Both the position numbers and the translations under genes were made by a program. Positions 8,039-16,748 of a stretch of DNA of 64,000 nt are shown in pieces. Source of the DNA: Thalassospira profundimaris (GTDB taxonomy: Bacteria; Pseudomonadota; Alphaproteobacteria; Rhodospirillales; Thalassospiraceae); the NCBI RefSeq assembly GCF_003326755.1, contig NZ_JPWH01000008.1, forward strand, positions 152,781 to 216,780. Reading direction: 5' to 3'. Every line of letters begins with the position of its first letter. The stretch's first letter is position 1. The notes below the pieces were generated by a model. That model had not been told where the DNA came from. It saw nothing but the letters and a program-made list of their open reading frames with translations, and made no database searches.

Positions 8039-10306
8039 TTATTCATCGGGCGGGCCGTCTGTCCTGTCGCGGGAAAGTTGGGCATCAGCCTTTTGAAAAC
8101 CGTTTGTATCGTCAGGTGTTTTAGCACCGGCTGCCTGCTGCGTCGAGCCATTGCGCCCCAAAGGACTGCTGGCGGTTTTATCGGCGTTGCGCAGTTCGAC
8201 CGTAAAACACGCCCCACCGTCTGGCCCCGGCTGGTTTTCGGCGCGAATGGTGCCGCCAAAACTGCGTAAAATGCCATAACAGATCGAAAGCCCCAGCCCC
8301 AACCCGTCACCAAACGGTTTGGTGGTAAAAAACGGGTCAAACAACTGGTGCATGGTTTGGTCGGAAATGCCGGAGCCGTTATCGCGCACTGTTACCAGAA
8401 CACGGTCATTCTGGCTGGTGACGCCAAGGTCAATGCGGGCATCATCCTGATCACGGCTGGCATCGGCGGCATTGGTCAGCAGATTGACAAAAACCTGTTC
8501 AAGCTGGGTTTCTTCGGCAATGACACGCAATGTGGCATCGGGGCGGACAAAATGAATAACGGCATTGCCGATGCGCCCGGTTTCGCGCACCAGATCGATG
8601 GCCTTTTGCATGGCATGGGCCAGCTCAACCGGGCCGCTGTCATATTCGGGGCGTCGGGCAAAGGTTTTAAGGTGGTTGGTAATGCGGCCCATGCGTTCGG
8701 TCAGTTCGGCAATACGGCCCAGATTGCGTTCCACCGGTTCGGTCTGGCCGCGGGCAAAAAACTGGCGGGCATTGTCGGCATAGCTGCGAATGGCGGTCAG
8801 GGGCTGGTTAATTTCATGCGCAATCCCGGCGGACATTTGCCCCAATGCGGCCAGTTTCCCCGCCTGGATCAATTCGGCCTGGGCGGTGCGCAGGGCATCT
8901 TCGGTGCGCTGGCGTTCGGCAATTTCTTCGGCCAGGCGCACATTGGTATCCATCAAATCGGCGGTGCGCAGCTTGACCTGGTGTTCCAGTTCCCGTTGCG
9001 ACCAGTCGCGAATTTCAAGCTGTTCGAGCATGGCCCGGCGACGCTGCAACATGGTGAAGATGGACCCCATGATGATGATGTGAATGGCCCCGGCAATAAA
9101 GGCGACCGCCAAAATCGACTGATCGAGAACGGTTTTGTCCGTAAGCAGGAAAATGCGCCAGCCCTGGCGGGGCAATGTGCTGCCGATGGTCAAATAACGC
9201 GTGATGGAGGGGGAAACCGGGTCGGTTTTTTGTCGGGTTTCGGCTGATGGCTCGGGGAAACCGGCAACCGAAGGGCGGATATTTTCCGTGCCGCGTTGTG
9301 CGGGCGGGGCTGTCGTGCCGTCATCCGCCGGGCGATCATCTTCGGGGATGGTCTCAATATTGGCTGGATTCTCGGGCGCGATGGCGGCAAGTTCGATGGT
9401 GGACATGACGCCGTCCTGCGGCCAGTCGCCTTTTGTCACCGGCATCGGGGTTAAGGGGTAATCACCATATTTCAGCGATTTCATCACATCGCTACGCTGA
9501 CCATCAGGCAGGCCGCGCAAATCGCGAAACCGCCATTCGGGGTGGGACGAAATAATGACAATGCCGTTTTCATCCTCGACCAGCACACTTTCCCCGCCGC
9601 GCGCCCAGCGTTTGACCAGGGTTTCAAGGTGGGTTTTGACCACCATCACTCCGGCAATGTCCCGGCCATTGATCAGGACCGGGTGGGAAATATAATAACC
9701 CGGCACGTTTGATGTGATGCCAAAAGCAAAATAATGCCCGGTATTGCCAGCCATGGCCTGCTTGAAATAGGGCCGAAAACCAAAATTGCGCCCGATAAAC
9801 GAGGCCTTGCTGTTCCAGTTGCTTGCGGCAATCGTATCGCCGTTATTATTCATGAAATAAATGTCGGATGCGCCGCTGTCCGCCGCCAGCTTTTCAAGAT
9901 AACGATTGACCTCGCTGGTATCGGCTGCGGTCGGGTGATCCATTTCCGCAAGGGCGATGATGCGGCGGTCTGATGCCAGGGTGATCGGAAGATATTCATG
10001 TTCCTTGATCGCCCCTTGCAGATTGGACCGGTAAAGTTCCAGTTTATTGCGGCCTTCCTCTTCTAACGTGACGAGGCGGCTTTCGCGCCAGCCCTGCATG
10101 CTGATGAAAACCGTAACCGGCAATAGTAACAGCATGCCCACCAGCACAAATCGTGCAGTACGGCGGACGGATCGTGACGTTGTTAACATGCTGTCAGACG
10201 TTTCCCGGTTTGCTGAGGTGATGCCATCACCGATGGAGGCTATTGTTTTATTGTCCTTATACGACGCCAGGCGCGTTTTTTCATCCCTGTTTGATGGCGG
10301 GGGCAT
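8039..10306 (-). CDS. dctB: C4-dicarboxylate sensor histidine kinase DctB
   Basis: This membrane kinase senses dicarboxylates in the periplasm and phosphorylates DctD. It has a TM helix at about 52-70, a double PDC sensor region to about 395, TM2 at about 399-420, and a coiled coil. The kinase core has H497 in SAGIAHEINQPLTAI, an N box LEQVFVNLLTNAADAS, and glycine boxes DNGSGI and GLGLGLSI. At 755 residues it is longer than usual DctB (about 600). The extra length is a Pro/Asp/Thr-rich, low-complexity insert at about residues 308-370 within the sensor, a 45-residue hydrophilic tail, and possibly the N-terminus. The start is uncertain: ATG at 10306 has no clear ribosome site, and ATG at 10189 (Met40) is the alternative. 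Confidence 0.9.
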   Translation of the reverse strand: MPPPSNRDEKTRLASYKDNKTIASIGDGITSANRETSDSMLTTSRSVRRTARFVLVGMLLLLPVTVFISMQGWRESRLVTLEEEGRNKLELYRSNLQGAIKEHEYLPITLASDRRIIALAEMDHPTAADTSEVNRYLEKLAADSGASDIYFMNNNGDTIAASNWNSKASFIGRNFGFRPYFKQAMAGNTGHYFAFGITSNVPGYYISHPVLINGRDIAGVMVVKTHLETLVKRWARGGESVLVEDENGIVIISSHPEWRFRDLRGLPDGQRSDVMKSLKYGDYPLTPMPVTKGDWPQDGVMSTIELAAIAPENPANIETIPEDDRPADDGTTAPPAQRGTENIRPSVAGFPEPSAETRQKTDPVSPSITRYLTIGSTLPRQGWRIFLLTDKTVLDQSILAVAFIAGAIHIIIMGSIFTMLQRRRAMLEQLEIRDWSQRELEHQVKLRTADLMDTNVRLAEEIAERQRTEDALRTAQAELIQAGKLAALGQMSAGIAHEINQPLTAIRSYADNARQFFARGQTEPVERNLGRIAELTERMGRITNHLKTFARRPEYDSGPVELAHAMQKAIDLVRETGRIGNAVIHFVRPDATLRVIAEETQLEQVFVNLLTNAADASRDQDDARIDLGVTSQNDRVLVTVRDNGSGISDQTMHQLFDPFFTTKPFGDGLGLGLSICYGILRSFGGTIRAENQPGPDGGACFTVELRNADKTASSPLGRNGSTQQAAGAKTPDDTNGFQKADAQLSRDRTDGPPDE

Positions 10307-10399
10307 GGAACGGGCAGAAAGATTTTGTGCAGGGGCTGGTAATTGTTTGCGTCTGTTTTATAACAGGGGAAGCGGCCCTGTTTCGGCGGCCTGGCAAGC

Positions 10400-11440
10400 A
10401 TGCGGGTGATGATGACGGACACCACAATGACTGACACCGGCAAAAACCGGATCTGGGTGCTGGCCGATGATCGGGCGGGGAATGTCAACCAGGCCATCGG
10501 CATTGCCGAGGCAATGGCCTGCCCGTTTGAGCGGATTGATATCGCCTATGGCATGGCTGCACGTTTGCCAAATTTTGTGCGCCGCGCCTCGCTGATGGGG
10601 GTTGCGCCGCGATCGCGTGGCAGGCTGCATGCCCCCTGGCCGGATTTGGTGATTGCGGCGGGGCGACGTACCGCACCGGTGGCGCGCTGGATCAAAAAAC
10701 AAAGTGGCGGCAAAACCCGGCTTTGCCAGATCATGCGGCCCGATGGCGGCGAGGGTGATTTTGATCTGATTGCCGTGCCCGCCCATGATGGTGTTGCCCC
10801 GGCAAATAATGTGCTGACCATTCCCGGTGCGCCGCACCGCATTAGCGAGGCGCGACTGGTGCTGGAGGGCAAGGCCTGGCGGCAGCGGTTCAAGGACATG
10901 CCCGCACCCCGCATTGCCCTGATTATTGGCGGCAGCACGAAAAAAACGCGCTTTACTGCCGAGATGGCCCGCGAGGTCACACAAATGGCCCTTCATGCCG
11001 CCGGGCAAAGCGGCGGGTCCCTGCTGGTGACAACCAGCCGCCGGACCGGGCAGGAAAATGAAAGCCTGATTGCCGATTATCTGGAACAGGCTGATGTGCC
11101 GTTTCATTTGCATGGCTGGAACAGTACCGGGGAAAATCCCTATTTCGGGTATCTGGCACTGGCCGATATTTTAATTGTGACGGGCGATTCCGTTTCCATG
11201 TGTTGCGAGGCCTGTGCCGCGCCGGGCGGTGTTTATATTTATGCCCCCGACGGCATTGCCGCCCCGCGCCATCGCCGGTTGCATCAAACCCTGCTGGACC
11301 GGGGATATGCCCGGCTTCTTGCCTATGGCGAGGCGGCGGGGAAGGCACAAATGCCCGACCAGATCGAGGCTTTTGCCCATCCCTCCCTGCAACCGGCACG
11401 CCTGGTTGCACAGCGGTGCTTGGCGCTGATTGGCGAGTAA
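10400..11440 (+). CDS. ELM1/GtrOC1 family putative nucleoside-diphosphate-sugar epimerase
   Basis: This 346-residue protein is of the mitochondrial-fission ELM1 family. The N-terminal IWVLADDRAGNVNQAIGIAEA, the central PDLVIAAGRRTAPVARWIKK, LIIGGSTKKTRF, and the C-terminal ILIVTGDSVSMCCEACAA are the conserved blocks. The fold resembles GT-B glycosyltransferases. Bacterial members often lie near lipopolysaccharide genes, but none are adjacent here. The function is not established. The start is ambiguous among ATGs at 10400, 10409/10412 and 10430, none with a strong ribosome site. It is divergent from dctB. Confidence 0.8.
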   Translation: MRVMMTDTTMTDTGKNRIWVLADDRAGNVNQAIGIAEAMACPFERIDIAYGMAARLPNFVRRASLMGVAPRSRGRLHAPWPDLVIAAGRRTAPVARWIKKQSGGKTRLCQIMRPDGGEGDFDLIAVPAHDGVAPANNVLTIPGAPHRISEARLVLEGKAWRQRFKDMPAPRIALIIGGSTKKTRFTAEMAREVTQMALHAAGQSGGSLLVTTSRRTGQENESLIADYLEQADVPFHLHGWNSTGENPYFGYLALADILIVTGDSVSMCCEACAAPGGVYIYAPDGIAAPRHRRLHQTLLDRGYARLLAYGEAAGKAQMPDQIEAFAHPSLQPARLVAQRCLALIGE

Positions 11441-11574
11441 CCGGGTCTTGAATGACCAACAGTCTGGAATTAAATTCGCGGGCTTTGACATTGCATCATT
11501 TCCGAACCGGCATAGGTTTACGGGTTGAAAGAGGCGGGCTTGAACCCGCATATCAACCAGCAAGGAGATGATGA

Positions 11575-12402
11575 ATGTACAATGTAAAGGCGAATGGCGC
11601 GGAAATTCCGGCTCTGGGTTTCGGAACCTTTCGGATGCCCGGCGAGGATGTGTTGCGCATTGTACCGCATGCCCTTGATATTGGTTTTCGCCACATTGAC
11701 ACCGCACAGGTTTATGGCAACGAGGCCGAGGTCGGCACGGCGATTGACCAGTCACCAGTGGCGCGCGAAGACATTTTCCTGACCACCAAGGTCTGGGTGG
11801 ATAAATTTCGCCATGATGATTTTATTGCCTCGGTCGATGAAAGCCTGAAGAAGCTTAAAACCGATTATGTCGACCTGTTGCTGTTGCATTGGCCGAAACT
11901 GGACGTGCCGCTGGCCGAGCAGATCGGGGCCCTGAATGAGGTGCACAAGGCCGGTAAGGTACGCCATATCGGGGTGAGCAATTACAGCACCGCCCTGATG
12001 GCCGAAGCAGTTGAATTAAGCGATGCGCCGATTGTGACCAACCAGATCGAAGTGCATCCCTATATTGATCAGACAAAGGTGCTTGAGGCTGCGCGCAAAA
12101 ACGGCATGTCCATTACCGCCTATTATGCAATGGCGGATGGTAAAGTGTTCGAGGATGCGGTTTTACAGGATCTTGCCAGCAAATATGGCAAATCGGTTGC
12201 GCAGCTTGTGTTGCGCTGGGTGATCCAGCATGACGGTGTGATCGCGCTTTCCAAAACTGTTGGTGAAAAGCGGGCGCTGGAGAATTTCGACATTTTCGAT
12301 TTCGAGATTTCGGCGAACGACATGCAGGCGATTTCCGCCCTGACCCAAAAAGATGGCCGTATTGTCAGCCCGGATGGCCTTGCCCCGGAATGGGATGATT
12401 AA
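11575..12402 (+). CDS. Aldo/keto reductase
   Basis: This 275-residue NADPH-dependent oxidoreductase has the AKR (beta/alpha)8 barrel fold. The catalytic tetrad is visible: Asp and Tyr in DTAQVYGNE, Lys in LTTKVWVDKF, and His in LLLLHWP. GVSNYS follows. The protein most resembles 2,5-diketo-D-gluconate reductase-like AKRs, which reduce aldehydes and ketones in the cytoplasm. An ideal ribosome site, AAGGAG, lies eight bases before ATG 11575. The substrate is unknown. It stands alone between the ELM1-like gene and a convergent LysR gene. Confidence 0.92.
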   Translation: MYNVKANGAEIPALGFGTFRMPGEDVLRIVPHALDIGFRHIDTAQVYGNEAEVGTAIDQSPVAREDIFLTTKVWVDKFRHDDFIASVDESLKKLKTDYVDLLLLHWPKLDVPLAEQIGALNEVHKAGKVRHIGVSNYSTALMAEAVELSDAPIVTNQIEVHPYIDQTKVLEAARKNGMSITAYYAMADGKVFEDAVLQDLASKYGKSVAQLVLRWVIQHDGVIALSKTVGEKRALENFDIFDFEISANDMQAISALTQKDGRIVSPDGLAPEWDD

Positions 12403-12472
12403 GCCGATATGATGCCGGATGGCCCCCGCAAGCGTGGCGTTCTCTGCGGTTGCGGGGCCGTCAGGTCCGTTT

Positions 12473-13357
12473 TTACGATGTCGGGATATTGCCTGATTCG
12501 AGCAGAATATCGCGAAATTCGCGAAAGGCGGGGGTGTTGTATCCCGGGCGGCTGGCAAGGTGGGTATCCACCGCCATCAGCGGATGAATTTTGACATCCC
12601 CCGTATGGCCCATAAGATCAAGCACGCTGCGCGGCATGATGCTGATGGCAGCCCCCGCCGCACTGCAGGCATACATGGCGTGATAGGACCCGACCTCCTG
12701 AATGGCAAGCTGTGCCTTGCGGGTGCCAAAGCCTGTCAACCATTCCTCGGCCAGCATACGATAGGTACAGCCCGGTGCAAAGGCGGCCAGCGCGTTGATG
12801 TCAATATCTTGGGCGTGGTCGATGTCGCGGTGGGTTTTGGGCAGCAGCACAACCAGTTCTTCGCGATAAACCGGGATTTTATCAATTTCACGATCACCCA
12901 GCCACCATTCGTCCGAAGGCACGGCGATCAGGGCCGCATCAAGGCGGTGTTCTTCCAGCGCGGAAACAAGCTGCCGGGTGGGCGAGGTTGTCAGTTCCAG
13001 TTTTACCCGGGGCCACGCCCTGCTATAGGCGGCAAGCGGGCCGGGCAGGCGACTTGCCACCGTGCTTTCCATTGCGCCGATCCGCAGTGTGCCGACAGGT
13101 GTTGTGGGGTTCACGCGTTGTTGGGCTTCCTCGGCAAGGTTGAGAATGCGTTCGGCATAATCAAGAAAGGTGTGTCCCTCGGGCGTCAGGATCATCCGCT
13201 TCTTTTCGCGCAAAAACAGCGATGCACCAATTTCCGCTTCAAGCTGCTGAATGCGGGTGGTGACATTTGATGGCACGCGCCCCAGCAATTCCGCCGCACG
13301 GGTGATGCCCTGTTCCTTTGCCACCGTGCGAAACACCGACAGTGTCGTGATATCCAT
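12473..13357 (-). CDS. LysR-family transcriptional regulator
   Basis: This 294-residue regulator has an N-terminal winged helix-turn-helix (residues 1-60, ITRAAELLGRVPSNVTTRIQQLE) and a periplasmic-binding-like co-inducer domain from about residue 90. It is transcribed away from the nitronate monooxygenase gene, with 135 bases between the starts. LysR proteins usually control the divergent neighbour, so it probably regulates that gene. A dyad at 13395-13411 in the shared region is a candidate site. Confidence 0.93.
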   Translation of the reverse strand: MDITTLSVFRTVAKEQGITRAAELLGRVPSNVTTRIQQLEAEIGASLFLREKKRMILTPEGHTFLDYAERILNLAEEAQQRVNPTTPVGTLRIGAMESTVASRLPGPLAAYSRAWPRVKLELTTSPTRQLVSALEEHRLDAALIAVPSDEWWLGDREIDKIPVYREELVVLLPKTHRDIDHAQDIDINALAAFAPGCTYRMLAEEWLTGFGTRKAQLAIQEVGSYHAMYACSAAGAAISIMPRSVLDLMGHTGDVKIHPLMAVDTHLASRPGYNTPAFREFRDILLESGNIPTS

Positions 13358-13394
13358 TCAAACTTCTCCATTGCCGTCTTGCTGAAACTCATAT

Positions 13395-13411
13395 ATTCCC
13401 TATATAGGAAT
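13395..13411. promoter_or_regulatory. Candidate LysR operator between regulator and nitronate monooxygenase
   Basis: ATTCC-N7-GGAAT is a perfect 5+5 inverted repeat (17 bases) inside an AT-rich segment, 38 bases upstream of the LysR start and 82 upstream of the monooxygenase start. LysR proteins bind interrupted dyads of this size. The link is positional inference. Confidence 0.5.
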
Positions 13412-13492
13412 GTAAATAAGTTTTAATTCATTATTTGAGAATTAAAATATCAGACGGACATGCTGGTACGGTAAAAAGGCAGGAGAGTTGTG

Positions 13493-14554
13493 ATGTTAAG
13501 CCAGTTGGAAATGGACACGCCGATCATTCAGGCACCGATGGCGGGCATTTCAACCCCTGCTTTGGCGGCAGCGGTATGCAATGCCGGGGCGCTGGGGTCC
13601 ATCGGTGTCGGGGCCACCGACGCCAGCGGGGCGGCAAAAATGATGGCGGATTTAAAAGGGCAAACCGACCGGGCCTTTAACGTGAATGTCTTTGCCCATG
13701 CTGCCCCAACGCCAGATCCGGCGCGGGATAAAGCGTGGCTTGATTTTCTGGCGCCGTATTTCGCCGATTTTGGCGCAAGCCCGCCAAAGTCGCTGGGTGT
13801 TATTTACAAAAGCATTCTTGAAGACGATGACATGGTGCGCCTGCTTGTGGCGGAGCGCCCGGCGGTGGTCAGTTTTCATTTTGGTCTGCCAGATCAGGAC
13901 GTGATTTTGGCGTTAAAGCAGGCGGGAATCACGTTATTTGCCACTGCAACCAGCCCTGCCGAGGCACAAGAGGTCGAACGTGCCGGCATTGATGCCGTTA
14001 TTGCCCAGGGGATCGAGGCGGGGGGCCATCGCGGCATGTTTGATCCCACCCAGCCCGATGATCAATTGGGGACCTTTGCCCTGGTTCGGTTGCTGGTGCG
14101 CCAGTGTAAAATACCGGTGATTGCCGCCGGAGGCATCATGGATGGCGCGGGCATTGCGGCGGCCCTGAAACTGGGGGCGATGGCGGCACAACTGGGCACG
14201 GCCTTTGTTTCCTGCCCGGAAAGTGCGGCGGATGATGCTTACCGTGCCGCCCTGACGGGGGAGGCGGCCTTTCATACCCGGTTAACAACGTTAATATCGG
14301 GCCGACCGGCCCGGGCTCTGGCAAACCGCTTTACCGCGCTGGAAGATGCCGCCAAAGGGCAGGTATTGCCCGATTATCCCATTGCCTATGATGCGGGCAA
14401 AGCCCTGCATGGTTCGGCCAAAGCAAAGGGCGAATTTGGCTTTGGCGCGCAATGGGCCGGGCAGGGCGCGCCATTATCCCGCGCGATGCCAGCGGCGGAA
14501 TTGGTAAAAACGCTGATGGCGGAAATGAAACAGGCCAGCGGCCAGGTTTTGTAA
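13493..14554 (+). CDS. Nitronate monooxygenase
   Basis: This 353-residue FMN-dependent TIM-barrel enzyme is of the nitronate monooxygenase / 2-nitropropane dioxygenase family, which oxidises toxic alkyl nitronates to carbonyl compounds and nitrite. Family blocks are PIIQAPMAGISTPALAAAV at the N-terminus, VIAQGIEAGGHRG in the middle, and VIAAGGIMDGAGIAAALKLGA for phosphate/FMN binding. ATG 13493 is preferred over the overlapping GTG 13490 because AGGAG then lies seven bases upstream. It is probably controlled by the divergent LysR regulator. Confidence 0.92.
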   Translation: MLSQLEMDTPIIQAPMAGISTPALAAAVCNAGALGSIGVGATDASGAAKMMADLKGQTDRAFNVNVFAHAAPTPDPARDKAWLDFLAPYFADFGASPPKSLGVIYKSILEDDDMVRLLVAERPAVVSFHFGLPDQDVILALKQAGITLFATATSPAEAQEVERAGIDAVIAQGIEAGGHRGMFDPTQPDDQLGTFALVRLLVRQCKIPVIAAGGIMDGAGIAAALKLGAMAAQLGTAFVSCPESAADDAYRAALTGEAAFHTRLTTLISGRPARALANRFTALEDAAKGQVLPDYPIAYDAGKALHGSAKAKGEFGFGAQWAGQGAPLSRAMPAAELVKTLMAEMKQASGQVL

Positions 14555-14597
14555 GGCAGGGAAAGATCGCGGATATCCCTGCCGAGCAGGATCACGC

Positions 14598-14629
14598 AAA
14601 AGGGGCTGGCGAAATTGCCAGCCCCTTTG
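14598..14629. terminator. Bidirectional hairpin between nitronate monooxygenase and hemN
   Basis: AAAGGGGCTGGC pairs with GCCAGCCCCTTT across a six-base loop. The hairpin sits between two convergent genes. The T tract is short on both strands, so strength is uncertain. Confidence 0.7.
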
Positions 14630-14659
14630 CGGCCAAACATCAGTTTATATGATTAACTG

Positions 14660-16012
14660 TTAAACCGCCTGTGAATGCCGTTTTTGCGAATGATCAAGGA
14701 AGGAATCAAACACGGCGCAAACGGCACGGACCAGCGGGCGGCCCATATCGGTTACGGTGATGGTGTTGCAGCAGACTGTAACAATGCCATCGGCCGTCAT
14801 TTGGCGAATGGTGTCCAGCTGGCTGGCAAAGCGGCTGACGGGGACGTCATGGTCGCGGCAGATTTCATCGAGATCGACCGAAAGATGGCACATCAATTCA
14901 TTGATGATGTCACGCCGGATGCGGTCCTCGTCGGTCACGGCGATGCCTTTTTCAATTGCCATCAGGCCATCTTCGACATTGCGTTTCCAGCGGCCCAGGG
15001 CCGGGTCGTTTTGTGCATAGCCCTGTGGCAGCGATGAAATGGCCGAGGGGCCCATGCCAATCAGGGCTTCGGCGCGATCCGTGGTGTAACCCTGGAAATT
15101 GCGGTGCAAATCCCCGGCCAGCATGGAAAGCGCCATTTCATCATCGGTGCGGGCAAAATGGTCCAGGCCGATGGCGACATAGCCATGTTCGGCCAGGCGG
15201 TTCTGTATGGCTTCATATTGGGCCCAGCGTTGGGCGGTGTCGGGCAGGGCCTCGGTCGGGATCAGGTTTTGGTGTTTTTTCATCCACGGCACATGGGCAT
15301 AGCCAAATACCGATAAACGGTCGGGGTTTAGGGTAACGGTTTTATCAACCGTATCCATAACACCTTGCAGAGTCTGAAACGGCAGGCCATACATCAAATC
15401 GACATTGATGCCATTCATGCCGCGTTCGCGCAGATTGGCAACAACATCGGCCACCAGGTCAAACGATTGCACGCGGTTGACCGCGCGTTGCACGGTGTCG
15501 TTAAAATCCTGTACGCCAATGCTGGACCGGGTAAAGCCGCAATCGCGCATCGCATCCATAAAATCGGGTTTTGCGGTGCGCGGGTCCATTTCAATGGCAA
15601 TTTCGGCATCGGGCAGGATGTTAAAGCCCTGCCGGATGTCGTTCATGACAAGGCGCAGGTCATCGGCCTTAAGAATGGTCGGGCTGCCGCCGCCAAAATG
15701 GATATGCGCGACCGGATAGGTGCCGGGCAGGGCGGATAGCACATTTTTGATTTCCGCACGCAGCACATCGACATAGCTGCCAACCGGGCTGTAATGCTTG
15801 GTGATTTTGGTGTTGCAGCCGCAAAACCAGCACATTTCCTCGCAATAGGGGACATGGAAATACAGCGACAAAGGCTGTTTGGGGTCCAGTTCCGACAGCC
15901 AGCGGCGATAAACAACGCCATTTACCGCCGGGCTGAAATGCGGCGCGGTCGGGTAGCTGGTATAGCGCGGCAGGCGCAAATCGTATTTCTGATGCAGGGC
16001 GGTGGAAATCAT
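14660..16012 (-). CDS. hemN: Oxygen-independent coproporphyrinogen III oxidase
   Basis: This radical-SAM enzyme converts coproporphyrinogen III to protoporphyrinogen IX in haem synthesis without oxygen. The 4Fe-4S motif is CEEMCWFC, preceded by YFHVPY, and GGGSPT follows for SAM binding. The N-terminal LPRYTSYPTAPHF is typical of HemN. I use ATG 16012, which gives about 450 residues as in relatives. An upstream in-frame ATG at 16054 would add MPKRPHHIDEARFA, but it lies only 18 bases from an FNR-type site. Neither start has a strong ribosome site. FNR-family control fits the anaerobic role. Confidence 0.93.
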   Translation of the reverse strand: MISTALHQKYDLRLPRYTSYPTAPHFSPAVNGVVYRRWLSELDPKQPLSLYFHVPYCEEMCWFCGCNTKITKHYSPVGSYVDVLRAEIKNVLSALPGTYPVAHIHFGGGSPTILKADDLRLVMNDIRQGFNILPDAEIAIEMDPRTAKPDFMDAMRDCGFTRSSIGVQDFNDTVQRAVNRVQSFDLVADVVANLRERGMNGINVDLMYGLPFQTLQGVMDTVDKTVTLNPDRLSVFGYAHVPWMKKHQNLIPTEALPDTAQRWAQYEAIQNRLAEHGYVAIGLDHFARTDDEMALSMLAGDLHRNFQGYTTDRAEALIGMGPSAISSLPQGYAQNDPALGRWKRNVEDGLMAIEKGIAVTDEDRIRRDIINELMCHLSVDLDEICRDHDVPVSRFASQLDTIRQMTADGIVTVCCNTITVTDMGRPLVRAVCAVFDSFLDHSQKRHSQAV

Positions 16013-16072
16013 GGCAAATCTGGCCTCATCAATGTGATGGGGCCTTTTTGGCATTATTCAAAATCCACCGCC

Positions 16073-16086
16073 TTGATATGCGTCAA
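16073..16086 (-). promoter_or_regulatory. FNR/Anr-type box upstream of hemN
   Basis: TTGATATGCGTCAA matches the FNR consensus TTGAT-N4-ATCAA at nine of ten defined bases. It lies in the 82-base gap between the HIT gene and hemN (start 16012). A class II position (-41.5) would put the transcription start near 16038, but I see no good -10 element there. Confidence 0.75.
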
Positions 16087-16094
16087 GCTGGTGT

Positions 16095-16523
16095 TTATGC
16101 GTGGCGAAAGGCGGAAATCAATGCTGCACGCAGGGCCGCCAGGCGTTCATTTGCTTCGTCCTCGCTATAGGAAACCGCTTGTCCCACGCCCCAGATCGGG
16201 CCGGGCCAGGCGGCATCATCGGGGAAGCGCGCCACCACATGGCAATGCAGTTGCGGCACCATATTGCCCAGCATCGCGACATTGGTTTTGGTCGCGTTAA
16301 ACAGGCGTTTGAGGATTTTGGAGGTTTCAGCACATTCAAACCCCAGTGTTTCGCGTTCCTGTGGGGTCAAATCATCATAATCAACCAGATCATTGCGACG
16401 CGGCACCAAAATCAGCCAGGGATAACGGGCATCATTCATCAACAAAATGCGCGACAGCGGGCCTTCGGTCACAAGGTCGGTATCGGCGGCCAGTTGGGGA
16501 TGCAGGCGAAAGGCGTCATTCAT
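16095..16523 (-). CDS. HIT-family protein
   Basis: This is a 142-residue protein with the histidine-triad motif in QLHCHVVAR, preceded by PWLILVPRRNDLVDYDDL, typical of HIT domain hydrolases or transferases acting on nucleotide phosphoramidates and related substrates. ATG 16523 begins the conserved part. The reading frame continues upstream to 16691, but that stretch is poorly conserved in character and has no start with a good ribosome site. It is followed by hemN after a gap with its own regulatory site. Confidence 0.9.
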   Translation of the reverse strand: MNDAFRLHPQLAADTDLVTEGPLSRILLMNDARYPWLILVPRRNDLVDYDDLTPQERETLGFECAETSKILKRLFNATKTNVAMLGNMVPQLHCHVVARFPDDAAWPGPIWGVGQAVSYSEDEANERLAALRAALISAFRHA

Positions 16524-16748
16524 GGCAGGGCCCTTGTATTGGTGAAACAAGTTTACGCTGCTTATAGCAATAAAAACGAACAATGTCGTGTTTGCGGCGC
16601 GGGATCGCGATGATGTTATCGGTTTCACTCTTGTTTTTTCTGAATGGAACAGGGCAGTGCGATATAACGTTTGTAAAATACCAGGTCGCAATGCCTTTAA
16701 GCATTGCGCAGCATCATGGGGTCGGGTCCGTGATGAAGGATTTTGAAA

